DNA of 64,000 nt from Pseudomonas citronellolis (GCF_900112375.1 NZ_FOLS01000027.1:1-64000), one strand, 5' to 3'; positions 1-9,900 are shown, counted from the first letter of the stretch. Notes: generated by a model not told the origin, from the sequence alone. Translations and numbers: made by a program.

Positions 1-174
1 CCACGCCGAACGGCCCCCTCTCCCTCCGGGAGAGGGCTGGGGTGAGGGAGCGGAGTCAACCAGGCACACAGCAGCCACCCGTAAGCACCGTTCGCGAGCA
101 AGCTCGCTCCTACGAAGAGCATCTCGGCGCAGCCGGCAAGACAACTGCCTAGGAACCTGGCCTTGGCCGCTCCG
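1..174. repeat. Composite intergenic repeat at left edge
   Basis: No gene is visible here. A hairpin block with arms CCCTCTCCC/GGGAGAGGG (about 16-50) is followed by a REP-like palindrome with core GCGAGCAAGCTCGC (90-113). The same order and near-identical sequence recur near 10.1, 25.8 and 40.5 kb. In each case the REP lies close to the 3' end of a minus-strand gene, here the transglutaminase that ends at 175. Confidence 0.8.
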
Positions 175-1104
175 TCACACCGCCAATTCCCAATGCGGCA
201 TCACCGTCACCCGCACTTCCGGATCGTGGCTGCCGCCGCCGAGGATCACCCCGCGCAGCGGCGAGACGTCGGCGAAGTCGCGGCCCCAGGCCAGGGTGAT
301 GTGTTCCAGGGCCGGGAGGATGTTGTTGGTGGGGTCGAAGTCCACCCAACCGTTGGCCGGGCAGTACAGCGAGACCCAGGCGTGGGAGGCGTCGGCGCCG
401 ATCAGGCGGGGCTGGCCGGGTGGCGGGCGGGTCAGCAGGTAGCCGCTGACGTAGCGTGCCGCCAGGCCGCGCGAGCGCAGGCAGGCGAGCATCAGGTGAG
501 CGAAGTCCTGGCACACGCCGCGGCGGCGTTCCAGCACTTCGGTCAGCGGCGTCGCCACCTGGGTGGCTTCGGCGTCGAAGGCGAATTCGTCGAAGATCTT
601 CTGCATCAGCGCCGCGGCGCCTTCCAGCAGCGGCCGGCCGGCGGGGAAGCAGTCGGCGGCGAATTCGGCGAACTGGCGCTTGATGCGCACGTAGGGCGAT
701 TCCATGCGGAAGCGGCAGGCCTCCAGTTCCTGCGCCGACAAGGCGCGGCCGCTGAAGGCCAGGTCGGCGGCCACTTGTTCCCAGGCCGGCGAGGCGTGCA
801 GCGGCAGGCGCGGCAGCACTTCGATCTGCAGGCGGGCGTTCACCTGCAGTTCGTCGTGGGGCCGTTCGAAGGCCAGGCGCGTCAGCGGGTTGCCGAACAC
901 GTCGAAGCCGTCGCTGCGCTGGGTGGGCACAGGCTCGATCTGCAGTTCGCGGCCCAGGCAGCGCTGCCGCGGGCAGTCGCGCGGCCACAGGTGCAGCAGT
1001 TGCTGCGACAGCGACACCGGCGCGGCATAGCGGTAGCGGGTGTCGTGGAACACCTGGTAGCGCGCCACCGGCGCGGACGTTGGGGAAAGCTGGGCTTCGG
1101 CCAT
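175..1104 (-). CDS. Transglutaminase-like cysteine protease (Bact_transglu_N type)
   Basis: A 309-residue protein. The N-terminal ~95 residues (YQVFHDTRYRYAAPVSLSQQ and following) match the bacterial transglutaminase-like N-terminal domain. The catalytic triad is visible as Cys198 (GVCQDFAH), His241 (ASHAWVS) and Asp257 (VDFDPTNN). These families are usually peptidases or amidases rather than cross-linking enzymes; the substrate is unknown. There is no signal peptide, so it is predicted cytoplasmic. The ATG shares one base with the stop of the upstream ATP-grasp/Alpha-E gene (TGATG), which fixes the start and implies translational coupling. It is the last gene of a three-gene unit that has a second transglutaminase at the other end. 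Confidence 0.88.
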   Translation of the reverse strand: MAEAQLSPTSAPVARYQVFHDTRYRYAAPVSLSQQLLHLWPRDCPRQRCLGRELQIEPVPTQRSDGFDVFGNPLTRLAFERPHDELQVNARLQIEVLPRLPLHASPAWEQVAADLAFSGRALSAQELEACRFRMESPYVRIKRQFAEFAADCFPAGRPLLEGAAALMQKIFDEFAFDAEATQVATPLTEVLERRRGVCQDFAHLMLACLRSRGLAARYVSGYLLTRPPPGQPRLIGADASHAWVSLYCPANGWVDFDPTNNILPALEHITLAWGRDFADVSPLRGVILGGGSHDPEVRVTVMPHWELAV

Positions 1105-3620
1105 CAGGTGGATACCGTGCGCTGGCTGATGTCGTCGACGTGGGCGAAGTAGCGCAGGCCGAGGCGGTCGGATGCCTGGCCGGCGCCCTGCGCCAGTTCG
1201 CGCAGCAGGCGCGCCAGGCCGGCGAGCACTTCGTCCTGCCCGGCGCTGCCGAACAGCGGGTTCTCCAGGGTGGCGAAGTCGAAGGCCAGCAGGCGCGCGG
1301 TGAGCAGCGCCAGTTCCTGCTCGCGGGGCATGCCGAATTCCTGGTGCAGGCGCTCCAGGGAACGTTCCAGGGCCTGCAGCTGGAAGTACAGGGCGTGGGG
1401 GTTCTGCTCGTGCAGCAACAGCAGGTCGAGCACCGGGATCAGCTGCGGCCCGGCGAGGTAGCGCGAGCGGTAGGTGATGGTGCTGTTGCCCAGTTCCAGC
1501 AGCCATTCCAGGGCGCCTGGGTCCCAGGCCGCGCCGCCGTCGAGGAAGCCGGCGATGGCGTCGGCGAAGAACTGGATGCGCTCGATGCGCCGGCCGATCA
1601 TCAGGAAGCGCCAGCCGTCGTCGCGGGTCATGTCGTCGAGGGCGAAGCCGGACAGCGCGGCCAGGGACATCAGCAGGCGGTTGAGGAAGTCCAGGGCGTC
1701 GCCCAGCTCGGTGTCGCGCGCGTCCAGCGCCTGCAGGTCGCGCTGCAGCTCCATCAGCGCCAGCCAGTTCTCCCGCGACAGGCGCCCGCGCACCTGGGCG
1801 GCGGCCCAGTGCAGGCGGCGCAGGTTGGCGCAGAGGCTGTTGCTCCAGTGCTCGTCCAGCAGGGCCGCCAGCAGGCGCTGTTCCAGCGGCGCTTCGCCCT
1901 GGGGGATCAGGCCCATGGCGCCGGCCAGGTCCAGCGCGCTGCGCAGGGCCTGCTCGTCGCCGTCGGCATCGACGTAGCGCGACAACACCACGCGCAGCAG
2001 CCGGGCGTTGTCGTCGCAGCGCTCGGCGTAGCGGCCGAACCAGTAGAGGTTCTCCACTACCCGCGAGGGTAGGTACGGGTCCTGCCGGATCAGGTCGCGC
2101 GCACCTATGTTGCGCGGCCGCAGCGGCTCGCCGTGGACCGGGCGGTCGGCCAGCACCCAGGTGTCCTTGCTGGCCCCGCCGCGCTGCATGGAGACCACTT
2201 CAGCGTCCGCCGCCGAGGCCACCCGCGTCAGGCCGCCGGGCATCACCCAGTAGCGGCCGTCGCTGGCGGCCACGGCGAACACGCGCATGCCGATGGCGCG
2301 CGATTGCAGTTCGCCGCGCGCGCCGGCCTGCTGCCAGACCGGCGCCTGGGACAGCTGCGCCTGGCGCTGCGCCACGTAGGCGTGGGGCTGCGCGCGCAGG
2401 CGCTGGCACAGCTCGGTGCGGGCCGCCGGGCCCAGGGTGTGGCCGAACAGCGGCTCGAAGCTCTGCGAGGGGAAGGCCGGCTTGATGACCAGGCGCTCCA
2501 GCTCGCCCAGCGCCATGTCCAGGGCGCCCGGTTCGCCGCACCAGCGGGTCTGCACCGCCGGCAGCAGCAGCTCCTCGCCGAACAGCCGGCGACTGGCCGC
2601 CGGCAGGAAGCCCAGCAGCCCCGGCGATTCCAGCACGCCACTGCCCAGGGCGTTGGCCACCAGCACGCGGCCGCGGCGCACGGCGTCGAGCAGGCCGGGC
2701 ACGCCGAGGGCGGAGTCGGTGCGCAGTTCCAGCGGGTCGCAGAAGTCGTCGTCCAGGCGCCGCAGCACCGCGTGGACACGCTTCAGGCCACCGAGGGTCT
2801 TGAGGTAGAGGGTCGCGTCGCGCACCGTCAGGTCGTGGCCTTCCACCAGCGGGAAGCCCAGTTGGCGCGCCAGGTACAGGTGCTCGAAGTAGGTTTCGTT
2901 GAAGCGCCCCGGGGTCAGCAGCACCACCAGCGGCGTCTCGCCGTCGGCCGGGGCGCAGTGGGCGAGGGTTTCCTGCAGGGTGCGGAAATAGCCGGCCAGG
3001 TACTGCACGCGCAGTTCGCGGTACAGCTCCGGCAGGGCGCGGGAGATGATCTGCCGGTTCTCCAGGGCGTAGCCGGCGCCGGAGGGCGCCTGGGTGCGGT
3101 CGGCGAGCACGTGCCAGCGGCCGTCGGCGTCGCGCGCCAGGTCCACGGCATAGCTGTGCAGGTAGATGCCGCCGGGCACCGGCAAACCGCCGCAGGGCCA
3201 GAGGAAGTTGGGGTGGCCGTAGACCAGTTCGGTCGGCAGCACGCCCTCGGCGAGCAGGCGCTGCTCGCCGTAGAGGTCGGCCAGCACCGCGTTGAGCAGC
3301 CGCCCGCGCTGCGCCACGCCGGCGGCGATGCCGGCCCATTCCTCGGCGGACAGCAGGTTGGGCAGCAGGTCCAGCTCCCAGGGGCGGTCGGCGCCCTTGG
3401 GGTCGGCGTAGACGTTGTAGGTCACGCCGTTTTCCTGGATCTGCCGCGCCAGCAGGGCCTGGCGCTGCTCCAGCTGCGCAGCGCTGGCGCGCTCCAGGCG
3501 CTGGACCAGGCGTTGCCAGTGCGGGCGCACGCCGCCCGCGGCGTCCAGCAGTTCGTGGTACGCCGTGGCGGACAGCGGGTAGTGGGCGAGCAACTCGGAC
3601 ATCAGGGACTCGGCGTGCAA
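1104..3620 (-). CDS. Circularly permuted ATP-grasp / Alpha-E fusion protein
   Basis: An 838-residue protein with two fused parts. Residues ~80-480 resemble the circularly permuted ATP-grasp (type 2, DUF404/DUF407) family, recognised by segments such as GVAQRGRLLNAVLADLYGEQ and the YGHPNFLWPCGG stretch. Residues ~510-825 are an Alpha-E domain (DUF403), beginning LPSRVVENLYWFGRYAERCD. In many bacteria the two are separate neighbouring genes; here they are one polypeptide. ATP-grasp enzymes form amide bonds through acyl-phosphates. Together with transglutaminase-fold peptidases they have been proposed to make and remove peptide modifications, but no substrate is known. The gene starts 32 bp after the upstream large transglutaminase gene and overlaps the downstream one by one base. 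Confidence 0.86.
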   Translation of the reverse strand: MHAESLMSELLAHYPLSATAYHELLDAAGGVRPHWQRLVQRLERASAAQLEQRQALLARQIQENGVTYNVYADPKGADRPWELDLLPNLLSAEEWAGIAAGVAQRGRLLNAVLADLYGEQRLLAEGVLPTELVYGHPNFLWPCGGLPVPGGIYLHSYAVDLARDADGRWHVLADRTQAPSGAGYALENRQIISRALPELYRELRVQYLAGYFRTLQETLAHCAPADGETPLVVLLTPGRFNETYFEHLYLARQLGFPLVEGHDLTVRDATLYLKTLGGLKRVHAVLRRLDDDFCDPLELRTDSALGVPGLLDAVRRGRVLVANALGSGVLESPGLLGFLPAASRRLFGEELLLPAVQTRWCGEPGALDMALGELERLVIKPAFPSQSFEPLFGHTLGPAARTELCQRLRAQPHAYVAQRQAQLSQAPVWQQAGARGELQSRAIGMRVFAVAASDGRYWVMPGGLTRVASAADAEVVSMQRGGASKDTWVLADRPVHGEPLRPRNIGARDLIRQDPYLPSRVVENLYWFGRYAERCDDNARLLRVVLSRYVDADGDEQALRSALDLAGAMGLIPQGEAPLEQRLLAALLDEHWSNSLCANLRRLHWAAAQVRGRLSRENWLALMELQRDLQALDARDTELGDALDFLNRLLMSLAALSGFALDDMTRDDGWRFLMIGRRIERIQFFADAIAGFLDGGAAWDPGALEWLLELGNSTITYRSRYLAGPQLIPVLDLLLLHEQNPHALYFQLQALERSLERLHQEFGMPREQELALLTARLLAFDFATLENPLFGSAGQDEVLAGLARLLRELAQGAGQASDRLGLRYFAHVDDISQRTVST

Positions 3621-3652
3621 GGCGGCCTGTTCACTTTAGCGGGCGGCGGCGC

Positions 3653-6600
3653 TCATGTCCGCCGCAGGTCGAGGGTCATCGGCAATTCGGCGTCGGCGCG
3701 CGGCGCCTCCACGTTCAGCTTGCCGGGTGTGTGGCCGTGGCGGAAGAAGCGCGCCAGGCGCCGGCTCTCGGCTTCGTAGGCGTTCACCGGGAAGCTGTCG
3801 TAGCTGCGCCCGCCGGGGTGGCTGACGTGGTACTGGCAACCGCCGAGGGAGCGCTGCATCCAGGTGTCGACGATGTCGAAGACCAGCGGCGCCTGTACGC
3901 CGATGGTCGGCTGCAGGCAGGACGCCGGCTGCCAGGCGCGGTAGCGCACCGCGGCGACGTATTCGCCGACCTGGCCGGTGGGCCGCAGCGGCACCGGGCG
4001 GCCGTTGCAGGTGACCACGTAGCGGTCCGGGGCCATGCCGCTCAGCTTCAGCTGCACGCGCTCCAGGGACGAGTCCACGTAGCGCACGGCGCCGCCGGGG
4101 GCGCCCTCCTCGCCCAGCACGTGCCAGGGCTCCAGGGCCTGGCGCAGTTCCAGGTCGATGCCCTTCACCGCGTAGTCGCCGTATTTCGGGAAGCGGAATT
4201 CGAAATGCGGGGCGAACCAGTCGCTGCGCAGCGGGTAGCCGAAGGCGTTGAGTTCGTGGACCACGTCGGCGAAGTCCTGCTCGACGAAGTGCGGCAGCAG
4301 GAAGCGGTCGTGCAGCTCGGTGCCCCAGCGCACCAGCTTCGGCGGCGTGTAGGGTTCGGCCCAGAAACGCGCCACCAGGGCCCGCAGCAGCAGTTGCTGG
4401 GCCAGGCTCATGCGCGCGTGGGGCGGCATTTCGAAGGCGCGCAGTTCCAGCAGGCCGAGGCGGCCGCTGGCGCTGTCCGGCGAGTACAGCTTGTCGATGC
4501 AGAATTCGGCGCGGTGGGTGTTGCCGGTGATGTCCACCAGCAGGTTGCGCAGCAGGCGGTCGACCAGCCACGGCGGGCAGTCGGCGCCCGGCTCGGGCAT
4601 CTGCGCGAAGGCGATCTCCAGTTCGTAGAGCGCGTCGTTGCGCGCCTCGTCCACCCGCGGCGCCTGGGAGGTCGGGCCGATGAACAGGCCGGAGAACAGG
4701 TAGGACAGCGAGGGGTGGTTGTGCCAGTAGCTGACCAGGCTGCGCAGCAGGTCCGGGCGGCGCAGGAAGGGCGAGTCCGCCGGGGTGGCGCCGCCGAGGA
4801 CGAAGTGATTGCCGCCGCCGGTGCCGACGTGGCGGCCGTCGACCATGAACTTCTCGCTGGACAGCCGCGACTGGCGCGCCGCCTCGTAGAGGAATTCGGT
4901 GCGCTCGACCAGTTCGCCCCAGTTCGCCGAGGGGTGGATGTTCACTTCGATCACGCCCGGGTCGGGGGTGACGCGGAAGTTGGTCAGGCGCGGGTCGGCC
5001 GGCGGCTCGTAGCCTTCCAGCAGCACCGGGCAGCCCAGTTCGCCGGCGGTGGCCTCGATGGCGGCGACCAGCTCCAGGTAGGCCTCCAGCTCCGCCAGCG
5101 GCGGCATGAACAGGTACAGCCGGCCTTCGCGCGGCTCGGCGCACAGCGCGGTGCGGGTGATCCAGCCGGCGGACTGGTGCATCAGCGGCTGGCGCGTGGC
5201 GTCCGGGCCGCCGGGCATGCGCTCGCGTACCTGCTGCAGTTGCGCGGCGCGGCGCAGCGGTGGGCGCGGCTGGCTGGGGTCGGCGGGGTTGACGTAGGGG
5301 TAGTCGGCCTCGCTGGCCCAGGGCTGCGAGTCCAGCGGCAGGCGGTAGCCCAGCGCCGAGTCGCCGGGGATCAGCCGGCAGTGCTCGTCGCGCAGGAACC
5401 AGCGGCCGCTTTCCCAGGTGTCGCCGGCGGCACTGCGGGCCAGCGGCAGCACGTGGCCGACCACTTCGCCCAGGCCGCGCTCGAACACCTTGCGCAGGCG
5501 ATCGCGTTCCAGCGGGTCGTCCAGGCGCGCGTCTTCCGGGGTGACGTTGGCCGGCAGGCGACGTTCGCGCCAGAGGTAGTAGAACCAGTCTTCGTAGGCG
5601 GCGAACAGGGTGTCGCCGGTCAGCCCCAGGCGCCCGGCCAGGCGGCGCAGGAAGCGCGCGGCCAGGGCGGTGTCGGCGCCATAGCTGCGGCCTTCCTCGG
5701 CGTAGAGCATGGGGTTGTTCCACAGCGGCTCGCCGTCGCGCCGCCAGAAGCAGTTCAGCGACCAGCGCGGCAGCTGCTCGCCCGGGTACCACTTGCCCTG
5801 GCCGAAGTGCACCAGGCCCTTGGGCGCGTAGTGGCGGCGCAGGCGGTGGAACAGGTCGGCGGCCAGGCGGCGCTTGTTCGGGCCCAGGGCGGCGGTGTTC
5901 CACTCGGGGTCGTCGGGGTAGTCGATGGCGATGAAGGTCGGCTCGCCGCCCATGGTCAGGCGCACGTCCTGTTCGGCGAGGTCGGCGTCGATGCGCGAAC
6001 CCAGCTCGCGGATCGCCTGCCACTGTTCCTCGCTGTAGGGCTTGGTCACCCGCGGCGCTTCCCAGACGCGCTCCACGCGCATCTGGTGGCTGAACTGCAC
6101 CTCGCATTCCTCCAGCGCGCCGGTGATCGGCGCCGCCGAGGACGGCTCGGGGCTGCAGGCCAGGGGGATGTGGCCCTCGCCGGCGAACAGCCCGGAGGTC
6201 GGGTCCAGCCCCACCCAGCCGGCGCCGGGCAGGTAGACCTCGGCCCAGGCGTGCAGGTCGGTGAAGTCCACTTCGGTGCCGCTGGGGCCGTCCAGGGATT
6301 TCTGGTCGGCGGTGAGCTGGATCAGGTAGCCGGAGACGAAGCGCGCCGCCAGGCCCAGGTGGCGCGCCAGCTGGACCAACAGCCAGGCCGAATCGCGGCA
6401 GGAGCCGGAGGCCAGCTCCAGGGTCTGCTCGGGCGTCTGCACGCCGGGCTCCATGCGGATGAGGTAGCGCACGTCGCCGGCCAGGCGCTGGTTCAGCGCG
6501 ACCAGGAAGTCCACGGTGGGGCTGGCGTCGCGTGGCACCGCGGCGAGGTATTCGGCGAACCGCGGGCTGGCCGGCTGGCGCGCGAGGTAGGGCGCCAGTT

Positions 6601-6937
6601 CGCGCTGCTCGTCGGCGCCGTAGGCGAAGGGGAACTGCTCGGCGTAGGGCTCGAGGAAGAAGTCGAAGGGGTTGAACACCGCCATCTCGGCGACCAGGTC
6701 CACCTCCACCCGCAGTTCCTCGGTCTTCTCCGGGAACACCAGGCGCGCCAGGTAGTTGCCCTGCGGGTCCTGCTGCCAGTTGATGAAGTGCTTGCCCGGG
6801 GCGACCTTCAGCGAATAGCCGAGGATGCGCGTGCGGCTGTGCGGCGCCGGGCGCAGGCGCACCAGTTGCGGGCCGAGGTTCACGGCGCGGTCGTAGCGGT
6901 AGTGGGTGACGTGCTGCAAGGCGACATGGATCGACAC
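3653..6937 (-). CDS. Large transglutaminase / DUF2126 protein
   Basis: I place the start at a GTG (6937) preceded by a consensus AGGAGG seven bases upstream, giving 1094 residues that begin (M)[19 protein letters not shown] longer open frame upstream lacks family similarity. The first ~290 residues are a transglutaminase module: N-terminal beta domain, Cys180 (GSCRDSAW), His229 (DLHAWAEV) and Asp245 (GLDPTSG). The remaining ~750 residues are DUF2126-like, including the [13 protein letters not shown] segment (here [20 protein letters not shown]). Family proteins of ~1100 residues with this architecture accompany CP-ATP-grasp and Alpha-E genes. It is the first gene of the three-gene unit; function unknown. 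Confidence 0.87.
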   Translation of the reverse strand: MSIHVALQHVTHYRYDRAVNLGPQLVRLRPAPHSRTRILGYSLKVAPGKHFINWQQDPQGNYLARLVFPEKTEELRVEVDLVAEMAVFNPFDFFLEPYAEQFPFAYGADEQRELAPYLARQPASPRFAEYLAAVPRDASPTVDFLVALNQRLAGDVRYLIRMEPGVQTPEQTLELASGSCRDSAWLLVQLARHLGLAARFVSGYLIQLTADQKSLDGPSGTEVDFTDLHAWAEVYLPGAGWVGLDPTSGLFAGEGHIPLACSPEPSSAAPITGALEECEVQFSHQMRVERVWEAPRVTKPYSEEQWQAIRELGSRIDADLAEQDVRLTMGGEPTFIAIDYPDDPEWNTAALGPNKRRLAADLFHRLRRHYAPKGLVHFGQGKWYPGEQLPRWSLNCFWRRDGEPLWNNPMLYAEEGRSYGADTALAARFLRRLAGRLGLTGDTLFAAYEDWFYYLWRERRLPANVTPEDARLDDPLERDRLRKVFERGLGEVVGHVLPLARSAAGDTWESGRWFLRDEHCRLIPGDSALGYRLPLDSQPWASEADYPYVNPADPSQPRPPLRRAAQLQQVRERMPGGPDATRQPLMHQSAGWITRTALCAEPREGRLYLFMPPLAELEAYLELVAAIEATAGELGCPVLLEGYEPPADPRLTNFRVTPDPGVIEVNIHPSANWGELVERTEFLYEAARQSRLSSEKFMVDGRHVGTGGGNHFVLGGATPADSPFLRRPDLLRSLVSYWHNHPSLSYLFSGLFIGPTSQAPRVDEARNDALYELEIAFAQMPEPGADCPPWLVDRLLRNLLVDITGNTHRAEFCIDKLYSPDSASGRLGLLELRAFEMPPHARMSLAQQLLLRALVARFWAEPYTPPKLVRWGTELHDRFLLPHFVEQDFADVVHELNAFGYPLRSDWFAPHFEFRFPKYGDYAVKGIDLELRQALEPWHVLGEEGAPGGAVRYVDSSLERVQLKLSGMAPDRYVVTCNGRPVPLRPTGQVGEYVAAVRYRAWQPASCLQPTIGVQAPLVFDIVDTWMQRSLGGCQYHVSHPGGRSYDSFPVNAYEAESRRLARFFRHGHTPGKLNVEAPRADAELPMTLDLRRT

Positions 6938-7152
6938 GGCGGGCCTCCTGCGGGCCTGGGCGACACAGCTTCCGCGCAAGTCCCGTGCCAGCCGCCAGGG
7001 GCCGTGGAACGGGCTGCGCACGGGCGCCGGGCACCATCGCGGGGCCCGGGGGTGCATGCCGGGCATGGGGGTGCACGGAAATGGGGCGCCGGCTGGGGAT
7101 AGCCTAGACGGTGGGGTGTGACAGGGGGGGAGAAGGTTGGGTGGTCTTTCGT

Positions 7153-7402
7153 TGGGGCGAGGTTGCTCGCGAACGGGGGTTGCCTGGGGTGTGGTGGTCA
7201 AATAATTTCGGGGGGGGTTTGGTGTTGGGCTGTAGAGCGCCCTCTCCCTAACCCTCTCCCTGAAGGGAGAGGGGACCGTTCGGCAGAAACACAGACCATG
7301 GCGTTAGCCGGAACCGAAGTCGCAGATTGAAACCCTATTTATCCGCAGGCACGGACAAGCCCCCTCTCCCTTCAGGGAGAGGGCTGGGGAGAGGGAACGG
7401 AG
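7153..7402. repeat. Intergenic repeat block between the transglutaminase cluster and the cytochrome gene
   Basis: The 505-bp gap 6938-7442 carries no convincing gene. It holds a decayed REP-like copy (7153-7174) and two hairpins with CCCTCTCCC/GGGAGAGGG arms at 7252-7273 and 7362-7383. The spacer between the hairpins contains the reverse complement of the GCTTGTCCGTGCC string seen at 10.0 and 40.3 kb. It is the composite unit in inverted orientation. The rest, 6938-7150, is GC-rich and featureless to my eye. Confidence 0.75.
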
Positions 7403-7442
7403 CCCCTCCCCCACGCACCGAAGTCGAAGGAAAACTCCAGCC

Positions 7443-8570
7443 TCAAATACACCCCCCCGCCAACCCCGCAATCCACCGCTCCAGCACCTCCAACCCCTCC
7501 TTGTGCACCAATGCCCGCCCCAGCTCCGGCATCATCTCCCCAGGCTTGTCACTGCCGACACGGTAGGTCAGCACCGACAGCTCCGGATGCCCCGGATGAA
7601 TGTCCTCGCGACGCCCGCCGGTACCATTGCCCGCCGCCACCGGCTGCTTGCAGAACCCGTAGTTCACCCCCAACTCGGCACTGGCATCGATATACAGCCC
7701 CGACGTGCGCGCCGCCCCCTTCGGGTTGTGGCAATGACCACAGTTGGCGTCCAGATAGCTGCGCGCCTGCTTCTCCAGGCTCTCTCCTTCGCGCGGGTGG
7801 CCCCAGAGGGCGTTCTGCGGCACCTGCGCCAGTTCCGGCAAGCCCTGCAGGAAGCCACGCACCTGCCAGTGGCGCAGCTGGTTGTCGCTGCCTTCGGTGT
7901 AGGCGAAGTCCTTGTTCAGGTGGCGGGCCTTGGGGCCCAGCGGGGCGATGCCGGCGCCCTTGGTCTCGGCGTGGCACTCGGAGCACTGGTTGGCGTCCGG
8001 CACCATGTAGGTGAAGGCCACCTTCTGCCCGATCGCATCCTGCAGTTCCAGGGCCTGGCTGTCGCCGGCCAGTTCCAGGTGCGCTTCCTTCTGCTCGGCG
8101 TCCCACACGTAGGGCAGCGCCGTCCAGCCGTCCTTCTGCTTCACCAGCACGCGGGTCTCGACCAGGCGCACCCTGGCCAGGTCCAGGCCCTGCTGCGGGT
8201 CGCGGTCATCCTGCGAGTTCTCCAGCAGTTGGCCCTTGCCGTCGGTGGGGTAGTAGAAGGTCTTGGTCAGCACCGTGCCCAGCGGGTAGTCGAAGTGGTC
8301 CTCGGCGTACTTCGCCGCCTGCCCTTCAGGCATCCACACCGTGCGCAGCTTGTGCGCGTAGTCGGTGAACAGCGGCGTGTTGAGATCGTAGGGCAGCACC
8401 TCGGGCGCGGGCTTCAGGTGGCCGTCGCCCAGGTGCAGCATGCCCCAGCCGCTCAAGGTCTGCGGGTAGTCGTCGCCCTCGGGCTGGTAGCGCGGCTTCG
8501 CCTGCTGCCCGCACCCGGCCAGCGCCACGGCCAGGGCGAGCGACAACCAGGCGCAGGCGGCTCGCGTCAT
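7443..8570 (-). CDS. Di-heme c-type cytochrome lipoprotein (SO2930 / HNE_0200 family)
   Basis: A 375-residue protein with a lipoprotein signal (lipobox LAGC, Cys20). It has two heme-c attachment motifs, CSECH (196-200) and CGHCH (277-281), the second in a typical NCGHCHNP context. The family is found next to parallel beta-helix lipoproteins, as here; its biochemical role is not established. The lipoprotein signal and heme c imply a periplasmic location, membrane-anchored. The start overlaps the upstream gene's stop by four bases (ATGA), so the pair is translationally coupled. A role in electron transfer to or from a partner redox enzyme is inference only. Confidence 0.87.
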   Translation of the reverse strand: MTRAACAWLSLALAVALAGCGQQAKPRYQPEGDDYPQTLSGWGMLHLGDGHLKPAPEVLPYDLNTPLFTDYAHKLRTVWMPEGQAAKYAEDHFDYPLGTVLTKTFYYPTDGKGQLLENSQDDRDPQQGLDLARVRLVETRVLVKQKDGWTALPYVWDAEQKEAHLELAGDSQALELQDAIGQKVAFTYMVPDANQCSECHAETKGAGIAPLGPKARHLNKDFAYTEGSDNQLRHWQVRGFLQGLPELAQVPQNALWGHPREGESLEKQARSYLDANCGHCHNPKGAARTSGLYIDASAELGVNYGFCKQPVAAGNGTGGRREDIHPGHPELSVLTYRVGSDKPGEMMPELGRALVHKEGLEVLERWIAGLAGGCI

Positions 8571-9814
8571 GCCTTGCCTCCCTTCTCGCCCAGGCCGGCC
8601 TGTTCGATCTTCGGCAGCGGCTTGAGCTTGCAGCGGTGGCCGCTCATGTCGGTGCTGATGTTCTTGTAGCCATTGGGGCCGTCGACGTTGACGATGCCGG
8701 CCTCGCCGTTGTCGATGCAGATGGCCAACTCCTCCGGCAGTTTGCCGTCGACCAGTTTCTTCTGGTTCACGTAGCCGTCCCAGAGGATGTCCGGCAGGCG
8801 CCCGTTGAGGCCGAACTTGGCGATCTTCAGCGCCTTCAACTCCAGGTGGTCGGGGCTGTCGCCGCCGGGGCCGAAGGTGTTGCCGTGGATGTAGATGCCC
8901 TCGGGGTAGGGGTCGAAGTTCGGCTGTGTCGCCTTGTCCGAGTAGTTGGTGCTGTAGTAGCTGCTGATGATGACGTTGGCGGTCTTGTGGTCGCCGATCC
9001 TGTTGTCGAAGATTTCCACGTCGTCGTTGGAGTTGACCACCACCCCGGAACCGGCCGGGACGCTGGCCACCGGCGTGCCCTTGTGGCCGAAGTTGTCGTG
9101 GTTGTTGCCCTGCACCTCGTTGTTGTAGACGCGGGTGCCGCGCCCCGGCTGCTGCAGGTTGGGCATGTTGAAGACGAGGATGCCGCCGGTGTTGCCGGTG
9201 GCCACGTTGTCGTACACGTCGGCGCCGATGGTGTTCTCGATCTCGATGCCGGCGACGTTGCGCTCGGCACGGTTGTTGCGCACCACCACGTTGCGCGACT
9301 GGCCGACGTAGATGCCCGCGTCCGAGGCGCCGATGGCCACGTTGCCCTCCAGCAGCACGTTCTCGGTCTGCACCGGGTACAGGCCGTAGGCGCCGTTCTC
9401 GGTGGCCGGGCCGTTGGTCCATTCGGTGCGCACGTTGCGGATCACGATGTTCTTGCCGCCCAGCACCTTGAGCGCGTCGCCCTTGCTGTCCTCGATGGCC
9501 AGGTTCTCGATGGTGAAGTCCGAGGCGTCCACCAGCAGCCCTTCGGCGCCGGCCTTCTGGTTGCGGAAGCTGAGGATGGTCTTGTCCATGCCGTCGCCGC
9601 GGAGGGTCACGCCATCGACCTTGAGGCTGAGGCCGCGGTCGAGGTGGTAGGTGCCGGCGGGGATCGCGATGACGTCACCGGGCTTGGCCTTGATCAGCCG
9701 TGCCTGCAGGTCTTTCTGGAAATCCGCGCTGACCGCGGCGGTGGGTTTGTCCTGCTCGCCGCAGGCGGCCAGGAGCACGGCGAGGCTGAGAAGGGACAGG
9801 GCGGCGCGGCGCAT
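8567..9814 (-). CDS. Parallel beta-helix repeat lipoprotein
   Basis: A 415-residue protein with a lipoprotein signal peptide ending LLAAC (Cys18). Residues ~45-330 consist of right-handed parallel beta-helix rungs (pectate-lyase-like), visible as repeated N-x-V-x-x-N-x patterns such as RNVVVRNNRAERNVAGIEI and ADVYDNVATGNTGGILVF. The 'PAGTYHLDRGLSL' opening and '-LRGDGMDKTILSF' segment are typical of the TIGR03805-like family. No polysaccharide-lyase catalytic residues can be assigned by eye. It is co-encoded with a di-heme cytochrome. A GGAG ribosome-binding site lies 8 bp before ATG, and an operator-like palindrome lies ~28 bp upstream. Confidence 0.86.
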   Translation of the reverse strand: MRRAALSLLSLAVLLAACGEQDKPTAAVSADFQKDLQARLIKAKPGDVIAIPAGTYHLDRGLSLKVDGVTLRGDGMDKTILSFRNQKAGAEGLLVDASDFTIENLAIEDSKGDALKVLGGKNIVIRNVRTEWTNGPATENGAYGLYPVQTENVLLEGNVAIGASDAGIYVGQSRNVVVRNNRAERNVAGIEIENTIGADVYDNVATGNTGGILVFNMPNLQQPGRGTRVYNNEVQGNNHDNFGHKGTPVASVPAGSGVVVNSNDDVEIFDNRIGDHKTANVIISSYYSTNYSDKATQPNFDPYPEGIYIHGNTFGPGGDSPDHLELKALKIAKFGLNGRLPDILWDGYVNQKKLVDGKLPEELAICIDNGEAGIVNVDGPNGYKNISTDMSGHRCKLKPLPKIEQAGLGEKGGKA

Positions 9815-9841
9815 GGCGGGGTCTCCGGTCTTGTTTTTATG

Positions 9842-9865
9842 ATTTTGGAACTATAGTACCAAAAT
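9842..9865. promoter_or_regulatory. Operator-like palindrome upstream of the beta-helix/cytochrome pair
   Basis: A 24-bp near-perfect inverted repeat, ATTTTGG-AACTATAGTA-CCAAAAT, with a single mismatched pair, in an AT-rich island otherwise absent from this GC-rich region. It contains a TATAGT hexamer (reading toward the gene) suitable as a -10 box, and sits 28 bp from the beta-helix start codon. Size and symmetry suit a TetR-like repressor dimer; no such regulator is encoded in the window. The assignment is inferred. Confidence 0.5.
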
Positions 9866-9900
9866 GTTTCTGTGGATAGACCAGATGCGGTTCCCTTCCT

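Noticed and set aside
3731-7102. Very long plus-strand open frame (over 1100 codons) opposite the DUF2126 gene
   Set aside because: It is a mirror of a real gene in GC-rich DNA. The translation is a Val/Gln/Arg/Ala-rich low-complexity string with no motif, while the minus-strand frame has a consensus ribosome-binding site and catalytic residues.
7118-7566. Two small plus-strand open frames in the 7.1-7.5 kb gap
   Set aside because: They are composed of the intergenic repeat sequence and have no ribosome-binding site or recognizable product.
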